Part shown: positions 23,801 through 34,888 of the stretch, piece by piece
Position numbering within the stretch: position 1 is the first letter of the stretch
Layout of the letters: every line of letters begins with the position of its first letter
From: Linderina pennispora
Taxonomy: Eukaryota > Kickxellomycota > Kickxellomycetes > Kickxellales > Kickxellaceae
Length of the DNA stretch: 64,000 bases
Direction of reading: 5' to 3'
NCBI RefSeq assembly: GCF_002104995.1
Contig: NW_024468259.1
Location: 682,001-746,000 of the forward strand
Notes under the pieces: generated by a model
What the model was told of the DNA's origin: nothing
The model's input: only the letters and a program-made list of their open reading frames with translations
Databases searched by the model: none
Translations under genes and position numbers: made by a program

Positions 23801-26800
23801 GCCAGTCGACCATCCCGCTGCGCGGTATTGACGTGCCGTTCCACTCGAGCTTCCTGCTGTCGGGTGTCGGTCCGTTCCGTAACTTCCTGCTGAAGAAGCT
23901 GAAGGTCAACGACATCAACTACAGCCTGCTCAAGCACCTGTACATTCCTAACCTGACTGCCACCCCGTTCGAGGTCAGCAAGGGACTACTTTGAGAACGT
24001 GCTGGAGCTGACTGGCTCGTCCCGCATCACCCGCGCCTTGAAGAGCTGGGACGATGCTGCCCTCAGCAACCCGGCCGAGGTGCAGCGCCTGTCGCACGTG
24101 CTGCTCATTGAGCTGCTCGCCTACCAGTTCGCGTCACCCGTACGCTGGATTGAGACCCAGGACAAGCTGTTCAAGGACTACGGCATTGAGCGCTTCATCG
24201 AGTTTGGCCCAGGCCCGACCCTGTGCGGCATGGCTATGCGCACGCTCAAGTTCAAGTACGAGGCCTACGACGACGCCATTGCTCACCGCCGTTCGACCTT
24301 GTGCTACACCAAGAACGAGCGCGAGCTATACTACACGTACGACCCTGAGCCCGAGGCTGAGGCTGCTCCGACTGAGGCTGCTCCGGCTGCTGCTGCTGCT
24401 CCGGCCGCTGCCCCCACCGCCCCTGTGGCTGCTGCCGCCCCCGCCGCTGCCCCCGCTCCTGGTGGCGCCGGCGCCGCTGTCGACGATGTTCCTCTCAAGG
24501 CGATTGAGATCATCCACGTCATTGCATGCCAGAAGCTGAAGAAGTCGCTCGATGAGGTTCCGACTAGCAAGGCCATCAAGGACCTGGTTGGCGGCAAGTC
24601 GACTCTGCAGAACGAGATTCTTGGAGATCTGCAGAAGGAGTTTGGAAGCGACGTGCCGGAGAAGTCCGAGGAGACGCCGCTCACCGAGCTCGCCGAGAAC
24701 CTGACCTCGTTCAACGGCTCGCTGGGCAAGCACTCTGCTAGCCAGGTTGCGCGCCTGATCAGCGCCAAGATGCCTGGAGGCTTCACGCAGGCGTCGGCCC
24801 GCAGCTATCTGCAGACGTCGTACGGGCTTGGGCCGCAGCGCCAGGACGGCCTGCTTCTGATCGGTCTGACCATGGAGCCGCCTGCTCGTCTTGGCAGCGA
24901 GGCTGACGCCAAGGCCTGGCTCGACACTCTTGCTCAGGCTTACGCCAAGCGCACCGGCATTACCTACTCTGCTGCCTCGGCGGGCGGCGCTGGCGGTGCT
25001 GCTGGCGGCGCGGTTGCTGTCATCAACAGCGAGGAGTTTGACAAGGCGCAGCGCGACCAGCGCCGCATGGTCGAGCAGCAGCTGCAGGTGCTGGCCCGCT
25101 ACCTGGGCATTGACCTGCGCGAGGGCGACCGCTCGTTCGAGGCCTCCAAGGTCGAGAACGGCATGCTGCAGGCGGAGCTCGACCTGTGGATGGAGGAGCA
25201 CGGCGAGTTCTACGCCAACGGTATCAAGCCGTCGTTTGACTCGCGCAAGGCTCGGCCGCTTCGACTCGTACTGGAACTGGGTGCGCCAGGACGCACTGAT
25301 CCTGTACTACGAGATTCTGTTCGGCCGCCTCACTGAGGTTGACCGCGAGATCACGTCGCAGTGCATCCGCCTGATGAACCGCGCCAACCCGGCTCTGATG
25401 CGCTACATGGCCTACAACATCGCCAACACCGACGTTGCCAAGGGCGACTCGTACAAGCTGGCTCGCGAGTATGCGCAGATGCTGTTCGAGAACTGCGAGG
25501 TTGCCTGTCAACCACCCGCCGGTCTACAAGGATGTCGACTTCCCGACTGGCCCTCACACCGAGGTCACCAGCAGCGGCGACATCACGTACGCCGAGGTGC
25601 AGCGTGCCGACGAGCGCAAGCTGCTCGACTATGTGCGCAAGATGCAGGCCGGTGGCGAGCTGACTTCGTACTCGAGCCGCCAGAAGGTGGAGCAGAACCT
25701 GGCCAAGATCTACCGCATCATCAAGCAGCAGAACAGCATGAAGAAGGACAGCAAGCTGGCGATCCAGAGCATGTACGCCGACGTGCTGCGCTCGCTGCGC
25801 ATGTCGCCCAACATCATGGAGGAGTCTGGTGCCCGCCGCATCTTCAGCCGCTCGCGCTCGTCGCTGGGCGAGACCAAGCCTGCTGCTGCCGAGTCGCAGA
25901 AGGAGACCATTCCGTTCCTGCACCATTAAGCGCAAGCTGCCGACTGGCGAGTGGGAGTTCAACTCGAAGCTGACTGGCATGTACCTCGATGTGCTCACTG
26001 AGATGTGCAAGAATGGCCAGACGTTCGAGAACAAGAACGTGCTGATGACTGGCTGCGGCAAGGACTCGATCGGTGCCGAGGTTCTGAAGGGCCTGCTCAC
26101 TGGTGGAGCCCGCGTCGTCGTCACGACTTCGCGCTACAACCGCCAGACGATGCTGTACTACCAGAACATCTACCAGCAGTACGGTGCCCGCGGTGCTGTC
26201 CTGATTGTCGTTCCGTTCAACCAGGGCTCGCAGCAGGATGTCAAGAGCCTGGTCGAGTTTATTTACGACGACTCGCCTCGTACCGAGAACCTGGGCTGGG
26301 ATCTTGACTACGTCATCCCGTTCGCTGCGATCCCCGAGCAGGGCATGGAGATCACGGACATTGGCTCGCGCTCGGAGCTGGCCCACCGCATCATGCTGAC
26401 TAACCTGATCCGCTTGCTTGGCGAGATCAAGACGCGCAAGGCCGAGCGCGGCTACGAGACCCGCCCGGCACAGGTGCTGCTGCCGCTGTCGCCGAACCAC
26501 GGCCTGTTCGGTTCGGACGGTCTGTACAGCGAGTCGAAGATTGCGCTCGAGACGCTGTTCAACCGCTGGTACTCGGAGTCGTGGAGCAACTTCCTGACCA
26601 TCACCGGTACTGTGATCGGCTGGACAGCGCGGAACTGGCCTGATGAACGCCAACAACATCGTGTCTGAGGGCATTGAGAAGCTTGGCGTGCGCACGTTCT
26701 CGACGCAGGAGATGGCGCTCAACATCCTTGGTCTGATGCACCCGGACCATCAACGCCCTGGCGCAATCGGAGCCTGTTTGGGCCGACCTCAACGGCGGCT

Positions 26801-29236
26801 TCCAGGCGATCCCCGATCTCAAGGACGCCGTTGCCCGGCCTGCGTGCCAGCATCCGCGAGTCCAGCGATATCAAGAAGGCTGTTGCTGCCGACTCGTCGC
26901 TCGACTTCAAGACGGTTGCCGGTGCCAAGAAGGAGCGCCTGCACAAGACGCGCGTGGTCAAGCCGCGCGCCAACCACAAGTTCCCGTTCCCCGAGGCCAA
27001 GCCGTTCGACCAGCTGGAGCATCTGCGTCACCTGCAGGGTATGGTCAACCTCGACAAGGTTGTTGTGGTGACTGGCTACGGTGAGGTCAGCCCGTACGGT
27101 AATGCCGAGACGCGCTGGGAGATGGAGGCATATGGCGAGTTCTCGCTCGAGGGCTGCATTGAGCTGGCCTTGGATCATGGGCTACATTAAGCACTTCAAC
27201 GGCCGCCTCAAGACCACCAAGCAGCTGTACTCGGGATGGGTTGATGCCAAGACCGAGGAGCCGGTCGACGACAAGGACGTCAAGGCCAAATACGAGAAGC
27301 AGATCCTGGAGCACACGGGTATCCGCCTGATCGAGCCCGAGCTTCTGGACGGCTACGATCCGAACAGGAAGCCGATGATGCGCGAGCTGCAGCTCGAGCA
27401 TGACATGGAGCCGTTCGAGGCCACTGCCGACGAGGCAGCCCAGTTCAAGCTGCGCAACGAGGACAAGGTTGATATCTGGGAGAACACCGATGGCTCGTGG
27501 TCGGTGCGCTTCCTCAAGGGCGCCAACCTGATGGTGCCCAAGGCGCTGCGCTTCGACCGCCTGGTCGCCGCCCAGATCCCGACTGGCTGGAACCCCGAGC
27601 GCTACGGTATCCCCAAGGACATTGCCAACCAGGTCGATCCGATCACCTGCTACGTGCTGGTTGCCACCGGTGGAGTCGCTGGTACGCTCCGGCATCACCG
27701 ACCCGTACGAGTTCTACAAGTACGTGCACGTCACCGAGGTCGGTAACTCGATGGGCTCTGGCGTCGGAGGCATGAACTCGAACAAGCTGATGTACAAGGA
27801 GCGCTACTTTGACAAGGACATCCAGAACGACATTCTGCAGGAGACGTTCATCAACACGATGGCGGCCTGGGTCAATCCTGCTGATGATGTCGTCGTCGGG
27901 TCCGATCAAGCCCACTGTCGGTGCCTGCGCTACCTCAGGTTCTGTCGATCGACGTTGCTGTCGAGACCGATCCAGACTGGCAAGGCCAAGATCATGCTGG
28001 CTGGCGGCTTTGACTACTTCCAGGAGGACGGCTCGTACGAGTTTGCGCAGATGAAGGCGACCAGCAACACGCTGGAGGAGTTTGCCCGCGGCCGCACGCC
28101 CAAGGAGATGTCGCGTCCGTGCACTACCACCCGCTCCGGCTTCATGGAGGGCGAGGGAGCTGGCATTGTTGTCGTCATGAACGCAACCACTGCGCTCGAG
28201 ATTGGAGTGCCTGTCTACGGTATTCTGGCCATGACTGGCACTGCCACCGACAAGGAGGGCCGCTCGGTGCCTGCTCCGGGCAAGGGTGTGCTGACAGTCT
28301 GCTCGCGAGGTTGCGAGCAGTGTGCCGTCGCCGCTGCTTGACATGAAGTACCGCCGCCGCCAGCTCGAGCAGCGCCAGTCGATGATCGGCGACTGGGTCA
28401 AGCGCGAGCGCGAGTATGTGCAGCAGGAGCTGGAAGTCGCTGAAGCAGTCGCCTGCTGGCCTGCCGTGCGACGAGGCCACGTTCGTCAAGGAGCGCAGCG
28501 AGTTCATCGAGAAGGAGGCCAAGCGCCAGCAGCGCGAGGCTCTGGACACGTGGGGCAACGAGTTCTGGCGCCAGGATGCGCGCATTGCGCCGCTGCGTGG
28601 CTCGCTAGGCCGTGTGGGGCCTGACTGTCGATGACATTGGCGTTGCCTCGTTCCACGGCACGTCAACCAAGGCCAACGACAAGAACGAGTCGCAGGTCCT
28701 CGACAAGCAGCTCAAGCACCTGGGCCGCACTCCGGGCAACGCTGTTCCGGCTGTCTGCCAGAAGTGGCTCACAGGCCACCCGAAGGGCGCCTGCCGCTGC
28801 CTGGATGCTCAACGGTGTCATGCAGGTTCTGCGCACCGGTATCATCCCTGGTAACCGCAACGCCGACAACATTGCCGCTGAGCTCGAGCAGTTCGAGCAC
28901 ATCCTGTACCCATCGCGCTCGATCCAGACCGACGGTGTCAAGGCTGGTCTGCTCAAGTCCTTCGGTTTCGGCCAGGTCGGCGGCGAGATTCTGGTCATCC
29001 ACCCCGACTATCTCTATGCCACCCTCTCTGAGGAGCAGTACGAGCAGTACCAGAACAAGGTCAAGGGCCGCGAGCAAAAGTCGTACCGCTACTGGCACGA
29101 CACTCTGGCTGGCAGCCACGGCTTTGTCCAGATCAAGGATGCTCCTCCGTACACTGAGGAGCAGGAGCAGCAGGTCTACCTGAACCCGCTGGCCCGCGCC
29201 AAGTTCAACCCGGCTACCAACAGCTACAAGTTCTAA
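17809..29236 (+). CDS. Single-chain type I fatty acid synthase, beta-alpha fused, with 31 single-base frame breaks and no PPT domain
   Basis: This cytosolic megasynthase makes C16-C18 acyl-CoA from acetyl-CoA, malonyl-CoA and NADPH. Domains in order: acetyltransferase (GATGHSQGI, ~18.6 kb), enoyl reductase ([16 protein letters not shown], 19.6 kb), dehydratase (21.7-22.7 kb), malonyl/palmitoyl transferase ([14 protein letters not shown] at 22.9 kb; [11 protein letters not shown] at 23.3 kb), an Ala/Pro linker (24.36-24.48 kb), acyl carrier protein ([13 protein letters not shown], phosphopantetheine Ser, 24.6 kb), ketoreductase ([14 protein letters not shown], 26.05 kb) and ketosynthase ([13 protein letters not shown] with active Cys; [17 protein letters not shown]). 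Yeast splits this between FAS1 and FAS2; here alpha follows beta without a stop. It ends at [13 protein letters not shown]...SYKF. The phosphopantetheinyl transferase domain that closes yeast FAS2 is missing, and only 150 bases separate this end from the next gene. Removing 31 extra bases gives about 3,798 residues. Confidence 0.95.
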
Positions 29237-29323
29237 AGACTTTATTTCCTTTTTCCACTTTTTTTATATCAAAAATACCAATATTCGCATTCTATGTGGT
29301 CGGACATGGTGATGATATATTGA

Positions 29324-29377
29324 AAGGTGGTGATGGTGATGGTGATGGTGAGAATGAGGATGGGGATGAGGATGGAG
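29324..29377 (+). repeat. GGTGAT/GGATGA microsatellite
   Basis: Imperfect GGTGAT units pass into GGATGAGGATGG-type units between the convergent 3' ends of FAS and the GH16 gene. It codes for nothing in either gene. Confidence 0.7.
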
Positions 29378-29386
29378 TATTAGTGT

Positions 29387-30296
29387 CTATGCCTTGGCAG
29401 TAGCATTGCCCTTGTAGCACTCGATGGTGATTGACTTGATTGCCATGATTGAACGACGGCAGCTTCTCCCAGTTGACGTATCCGCCGGCCCACGCTCTCG
29501 TTCCAGGCCTCTCCAGAGCCGCCGTCCCAGATCGAGAAGCTCACATAAGACTTGGCATCTGGGAACTGGAACCCGTTGGCTGGGTCCCAGGTGTCCTTCC
29601 TGTTGACCGTGCGGAACGTCTGGCCATTGACGCTCCACTCAATCTTGTCGGGTGTCCAGTCGATCTTGTACGTGTGGAAGTTCTGCGTCGTGTCCGAGAG
29701 CACCTGCGACTTGACCATCTTTGTGTAGTCGAGCTTGTTGTGCCAGTAGTAGTTTGACTGGACCGTGGCCGTGTCGGCGCCGACAAACTCAAAGTCAATC
29801 TCGTCACCCACCTGGTCGTTGCGGATAATTAGCGAAGACACAACTCCGCCGCTGGTGCATCCGGATTTCACCTGGGCTGTGACGGTTCCGTACTGGATCG
29901 CGCGCGTGCTGATCACAGGTCGCCCCGAATCCCTTTTCGCCCTGCTTGACCAGCGCCAGCTCAAGCTGTCCGTTGTTGAGCTTTGCGTTTGAGGGCTCGA
30001 ACTTTGACACAAATTTGGCAATCCCCGGGTCGTTGGTCTTGTAATCGGCGATGTTTGCAAAGGCACCAGGCTGGCCGAAATCGACGGCGGAGTCGGCGCA
30101 GTCCATCAGTGCCCCAGCAGCTGGTGGGCGAGTGCGAGTTGGACGGCTCGCAATCAAATGGCATGCAGTATTGTGCATTTCTGTTGCAGAAGCCCTTGAC
30201 ACAGCATGGGGTGTCGGCGCTGCAGGTCTGGGTGCCACAGGTGCCGGCTGAGGCTGCAGCAAACAGCGACAGTGCAGAAACGATGCAGAATTTCAT
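29387..30296 (-). CDS. Secreted GH16 wall glycosidase/transglycosylase (CRH-like), four frame breaks
   Basis: CRH-type GH16 enzymes cut and rejoin wall polysaccharides, linking chitin to beta-glucan. The protein begins with a signal peptide (MKFCIVSALSLFAAASAG). A small Cys-rich module follows (CGTQTCSADTPCCVKGFCNR, CBM18-like in pattern), then the GH16 domain with the catalytic motif DEIDFEFVG and later WDPANGFQFPDAKSYVSFSI. Extra bases near 30123, 29929, 29485 and 29447 break it. Joined, it is about 301 residues, ending SITIECYKGNATAKA. No GPI-anchor signal is evident at the C-terminus, so a secreted or wall-associated form is likely. The gene is convergent with FAS. A TATA-like CTATAATCC lies just upstream on the minus strand near 30320. 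Confidence 0.85.
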
Positions 30297-30683
30297 GTTG
30301 GTTTGGAGAAATGCAAGGATTATAGCTCATGAAAGAACGAAAGGAGCCGTAGAGCGAGTGAAGGGAAGCGAAAGCGAGGTGCTTCTTTGCTGCCCCATTC
30401 ATGTTTTCGTTGCTGCTGTTGTCCTGCGTTCTGCGCCTCAAATGCACAATGGCCTGAACCATCGGACAGTAATACATGTGTTGGCTTGTAGATAAACAAC
30501 ACAATTGGGTTTGGCAGCCTTCAGCCCATTGTGTATATTATTGTCGCATATACTGATTGGAGAACGTAGGAAACACAAGCCACCTTCTGGATGCTTGCTC
30601 AACCAAACCTATATTTTTCAGCTTCTGTCGAGGGGAATGGAGACAAAACAATTAATGAACATAGTTCTACTAAATCAACAGCA
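30297..30683. other. Intergenic: velvet-gene 3' flank and GH16 promoter
   Basis: Both flanking genes run on the minus strand, so this 387-base stretch carries the end of the velvet transcript and the promoter of the GH16 gene. It is A/T-rich and I see no conserved frame in it. Confidence 0.5.
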
Positions 30684-33134
30684 TCAGTCTGACCGGTCGA
30701 CATCGTCCTCAACGCTATTCGACGATTTGCCAGACTCTTTCCGCACTGGAATTTTGACACCCTGTTTGGCGAAATGTTTTGACAACGAGGTTGATTCTAA
30801 TGGACTCTGAGAGCGTTTATTAGCCATTCTGTCGGTTCCAGGCAACTACTGTCTTTCCAGCCAGGCGCTGTTGTCCTTGTGCTCCTCTTACCTATCATGC
30901 CCGGGAATTGTTTTGCGGAATACACTCTGAATGGATCGGAAAATGTCCTGGCCTTGATGTTGGTCGATGTGCGCATTATACCGCCTGTCTCGCTACGAAT
31001 CGTAGATCTCCCATTCATTGAGTTAGCAGAATAGGTATGCAATATGTAGAGCTGCCACCCATTTTGCTGAACAACCGGAAAGCAGAATGCACAGGGGCGG
31101 AGTGGGAACTCTGACCCAATGCTGGTGCAGCAGATGGATGGGAGGCTAGTGGACTCACAGTAGGCACTTACCTTTTCAGATCAAAGAATGAGAACCGCAG
31201 ACGATACTCGCCGTCCTTGCGGATTGACAGATCTGGGAACACAAAAAATATGCCCAGTGAACCATCGGTGTTTTGCAGTTTGGCCCCTGTGGCTATGCTC
31301 GATCCAATGAGATTGCGCACTGTGTCTGCTGCCGAGGGCGTGGTGCTGGATGGGAACGCCATCGATGTCGAGCCCATTACGGTGCTTGGGCTGGATGTTG
31401 TGTGCGGATGTGATAAGGAGTAGTGGTATACAGACGGCTCAGCAGAGATGTTTGTGCTCATTGAGTGTGGCGACATGTCATTTGTGATTGGGCCGTCAAT
31501 GATCTCTGGCTGGTGGAAGTCGTACCCGGGCTGGTACGATGATATCTGGTGCTGCTGGTGGATCAACGACGCAGCGCTGACAATGCCTGTGGCGCTGCCG
31601 TGACCAGAGTCATGCGACGACCGTTGCCGGATCAAATCCATCTCGGCCTCCATGTCCGCCGAAACCAGATTGCATGTCGCTGTGAAGAAAGACGTGTCCG
31701 TGTGCCTACAGGGGTAGCAAAGCGGGTATAAATATTGCTATGCCATTGTTGGACAGAGCGATTTGCAGTAAAGTGGGAGAACGAAAAAAAAAAAAAAAAA
31801 AAAAAGAGGGACAGGAGGCAGAGCAACAATCTGCATGGCGTTTTTGGGAAATGTGCGGGTTGGTTGGTGTATAGTGGACCCAGAAAATTTCAAAAAAGGC
31901 AGAAACTGCATGCATTGTCCCCACCTCACAGAAGAAAAAGCACCGTTCGCGCACGCCCTACCATGCAAGAATGCATGGTATCCGGTTGACCGAGAGGGGG
32001 AGTGCATACCCGAAGGCACACTTGTCCCTTCATATGCCTTACTTACTCTACGCTTAGCTGCTGGCCGGTGACTCGATCGTAGATGAACAGCTGCAAAATG
32101 GGCGGTGGAGTACACGGTCGCCGATCCTATAGAAATGACAAGCCGATAAGAGTAGGTTAGGCGGGGAGATTCTAGAGCTTACCCACCGGGCCAAGAGCGG
32201 CCATCCAAGAAGATTGCCATAGCAGCAGGTGCGACGATATGCGGGGATAGGTGTAAGCCAATGCGGCACTACCCAGGATCGAGCAGGTGAAAACCGCGCT
32301 GTGGCTCTTGGGAAGAAGTTTGCACTAGATGGCGGCACCATGTCCGTCACCAGCCTATCTCACGCATGTTGCAGATGGGGCTCATTGGGGAGATCGACCC
32401 ATCCACGGATACAAAAATAGTCGTAAGGCCTGGTTGCCAAAGCGAGAGGGAAAACCAGGGAGGGTAGCGAGACACTCCCCATGAGAAAAATTGCTAGTGC
32501 GCGGTTGAAATCGGAATGAGGCGTATTTACCTTCTCACCAAACCCACACATGCGTGCGCGCAGCGGCTGCTGGATGACACGAAGCTCGTACGTGTACCTA
32601 TGTGTTCAGATTTTTAATTTCCAGCGATGGAGGCACTAGTAATGAAACCAGTGTGCGTGGGTGTCCCGATTCTGTCCTTTTGGAGCGCAGTAACGATAAT
32701 ATTTACATGTCACGAACTATACAGCAATCTATCGAGCTGGCAACGGGGAAGAAGCGAGAGAGGCGAAAAATGAGAAAAGGGGGAAGCCTTGGGCAGTAAG
32801 AGAAAGCAAAGAGGCGAGCATACTGCTTGGACCCAGAAAAATCGTTCATGCGGCCAGAACAGGAAACGAGAAAGCAGCAAGCGAAAGGCGCCTGGAAATT
32901 TGTTTTACTAGCTCGATTGACCAACAAGGCAGCTCGGGCCTGTATGTGGCAGACAAGCGAGCACCCCCAGTAGCCGAAAAGGATCAAAGGAAATTGAGTT
33001 GGACACGCATGAGCCCCGCCAGGAACTCCCTTCTGCCGGCACCTGATTCAAGAAATAATAGGCACTTACGGTTGCGAGGTAGGAACATGGTCTGGGCGGA
33101 TCCTCAATCCGCTGGCTGTGTCTGAGGAGAGCAT
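30684..33134 (-). CDS. Velvet-domain regulator, VelB-like, six exons, intact
   Basis: Velvet proteins are fungal transcription regulators of development and secondary metabolism. VelB pairs with VeA or VosA in the nucleus. Exons: 33134-33070, 32597-32531, 32126-32047, 31705-31172, 30992-30892 and 30796-30684, all with GT-AG borders and matching phases, summing to 960 bases (319 residues) with no frame break. Family blocks: YELRVIQQPLRARMCGFGEK, RRPCTPPPILQLFIYD, HTDTSFF...NLVSADMEAE, then a ~95-residue Ser/His/Gln/Pro-rich insertion. The second half of the domain follows: GSLGIFFVFPDLSIRKDGEY, FSDPFRVYSAKQFPGMIEST, LSKHFAKQGVKIPVRKESGK. A large insert splitting the velvet domain is characteristic of VelB. 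Intron lengths are about 472, 404, 341, 179 and 95 bases. The last acceptor was chosen because it restores the conserved Glu-Ser-Thr; an alternative AG 10 bases earlier breaks the motif. Confidence 0.9.
31784..31805 (+). repeat. A22 homopolymer in velvet intron 3
   Basis: Twenty-two consecutive A residues on the plus strand form a T tract on the transcribed strand, about 80 bases before the intron's 3' splice site. It may act as an extended polypyrimidine tract. Its exact length is likely to be poorly determined. Confidence 0.85.
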
Positions 33135-34888
33135 GGCGGTATATTAGCGAGTATATAACTCCGAGTGTGAGAAAGCAAGAATATCGAAAAAGTAGCTGAA
33201 AGGGGAAGTGGGAGGTGAGAAAAGAGCAGAGGAAAGGAAAGCAGGTGAAGCAGCTGGAGATTAGCGCATGGCCATGCCGGCAGGCTGTGCCGATTTATAC
33301 TTGTACGCCTCTCCACGGGCTAGCTGCCGCAAAATCGCAAAAAACCTTATCAAGCGCTTAGCGAACACCCTTAAGCCCTTTTCTTTCTCAGGGGAGGGCT
33401 AGCCTGCCCGGAGCCCGGGTTCGAGATGGGGCCACTTACCCCCTCTCCTCATCCACCTGCCCCCAAAACACCCTCGCTTTATTCCTTTCATTCTCTGTAT
33501 GGGAATAGAAAGGTCGACTCCAGAATGGAAAATCTGAAGTAGCGCCCGCATTCGAGTAACAAATGAACCTTGGCGGCTGCATGCTAGCGGAGGGAAATTA
33601 CACCCCCTCCTTCTGCACAGTCTTTCACCCCTTGTTTAGCTCTTGGGCCTAATGTTTGTGAATGTAGCATGGCCTATTCCTGGCGCGGAGTCTCATTCAC
33701 GACGCATTGCGTTGCAACGAATGCGTCGGTGCTAAGGCAGATGCGTCGATGGCAGCTGTATGAGTGTACGTGCCACTGGATCCTGTAGCCTCCAGCCGGA
33801 GCAATCGCTTGTCCAGGTCTATTCCGGACACTAGCCTGAGCAATTTCTACTCTAGGTTCACAGAAGCACCGAGGGTGTTGGTGGCTCCGCCTCTGCTCGG
33901 CCGTCCGCTGGTCACACAGCCTCCGCGATGCCGACTGGTGTCTGTGGGCAGCAAACCACAGGCCGACCCTGAGAACGACACGACAAACCCACCAATGCGT
34001 TTGCTTAGGGCACAGCCTGCTGCTCTTGCTGCTGTCGCTCCTGGGGAGGCGATCTTCCAGGCACCTTCTACCCTTGGCTTAAGTAAGTGCATCGACGAAT
34101 TGGCGCGGACCCATTGCCATCTGCCTGGGCAGAAGGGGGTAGATCCACCGATGCTGGGCCCTTTCATGCCGAGGGGTCAACCCACGCCCCCAGCCCACCA
34201 CTGGCCATTTCAGCCGTAATCGAGCAGTGACGGCGATCCAATATCGCACACCCGCTTGGGCAGTTCTGCGTTTGGCAGCTATTTGTGTCTGTGCAACTAG
34301 GCCATGTGCTTGCATCTGAGTGGCCAGAGATACACTTGGTGGGCCTGCCTCCTGTCCACTTGCTGCAGAATCGCACCAGCTCGTTCTCTGGGTAGACCCA
34401 CTAGCGGCGTTCCGGCCATATTCCAGTGAATAGGTATGTTGCCAAGCAGGATGGCGCTGTCGATCAAGCCTACCCATGTCACATGACACGGAATCCAGCT
34501 TTCGGGATCTGATTTAACGATCAGATTATACCGCAGCCCAGTCCGCCCTCGCAGGCATTTAGTCAGGATGGCAATGTTTTCTCCGCCTGGCCAAAAGGGT
34601 ACCTTGGCCAGGCGAAGATTGCTCTGAAGATAGGTATGGCGACATCAGGACACATTTGTATTCGTCGAGCCAATTAATAATGTTCGACTGGCAAGGTCGC
34701 TTGATGAGAGGCGCTTTGGCTCGACACTTTGCGTACAAATAGTGGCTGTCCGCCTGCCATCCTGGTCAGGCTCTGCAAATATCCCTCTTTTTCTCTTCTT
34801 CCTCTCCATCCTGCCTCTCCATCCTGCCTCTCCATCTTGCCTCTGCTCTGTATTTCCATTAGCCTCTACATACACGCACATTCGGTCC
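33135..34888. other. Intergenic between velvet and cystinosin genes, with one exon-like stretch
   Basis: The left part is the velvet promoter (a TATATAAC-like element near 33150 and long purine/pyrimidine tracts). From about 33856, after an acceptor-like CTACTCTAG, to a consensus donor GTAAGTGC at about 34083, one plus-strand frame is open and G/C-ending (residues like VLVAPPLLGRPLVTQPP). I cannot connect it to a start or a further exon and recognise no family. A pyrimidine-rich tandem repeat lies before the cystinosin ATG. Confidence 0.4.
34801..34845 (+). repeat. Short tandem repeat CCTCTCCATCCTG
   Basis: About three and a half near-identical 13-base copies lie 45-90 bases before the cystinosin start codon, in what should be the leader or core promoter. 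This makes the gene's pyrimidine-rich start region. Confidence 0.75.

Noticed and set aside
18477..28666. Many long open frames on the minus strand opposite FAS
   Set aside because: All are antisense shadows of G/C-ending codons; the plus-strand translations carry every catalytic motif of fatty acid synthase.
17809..29236. FAS as a pseudogene
   Set aside because: Only one-base gains are seen, with no accumulated substitutions at active sites; all catalytic residues are intact and a second essential FAS would be needed.
33405..33440. tRNA-like B box (GGTTCGAGA)
   Set aside because: No matching A box, acceptor stem or clover-leaf can be formed around it.
33764..34219. 151-codon open frame as a complete gene
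   Set aside because: It begins at a GTG with no ATG and crosses a perfect splice donor; kept only as a possible exon (33856-34083).
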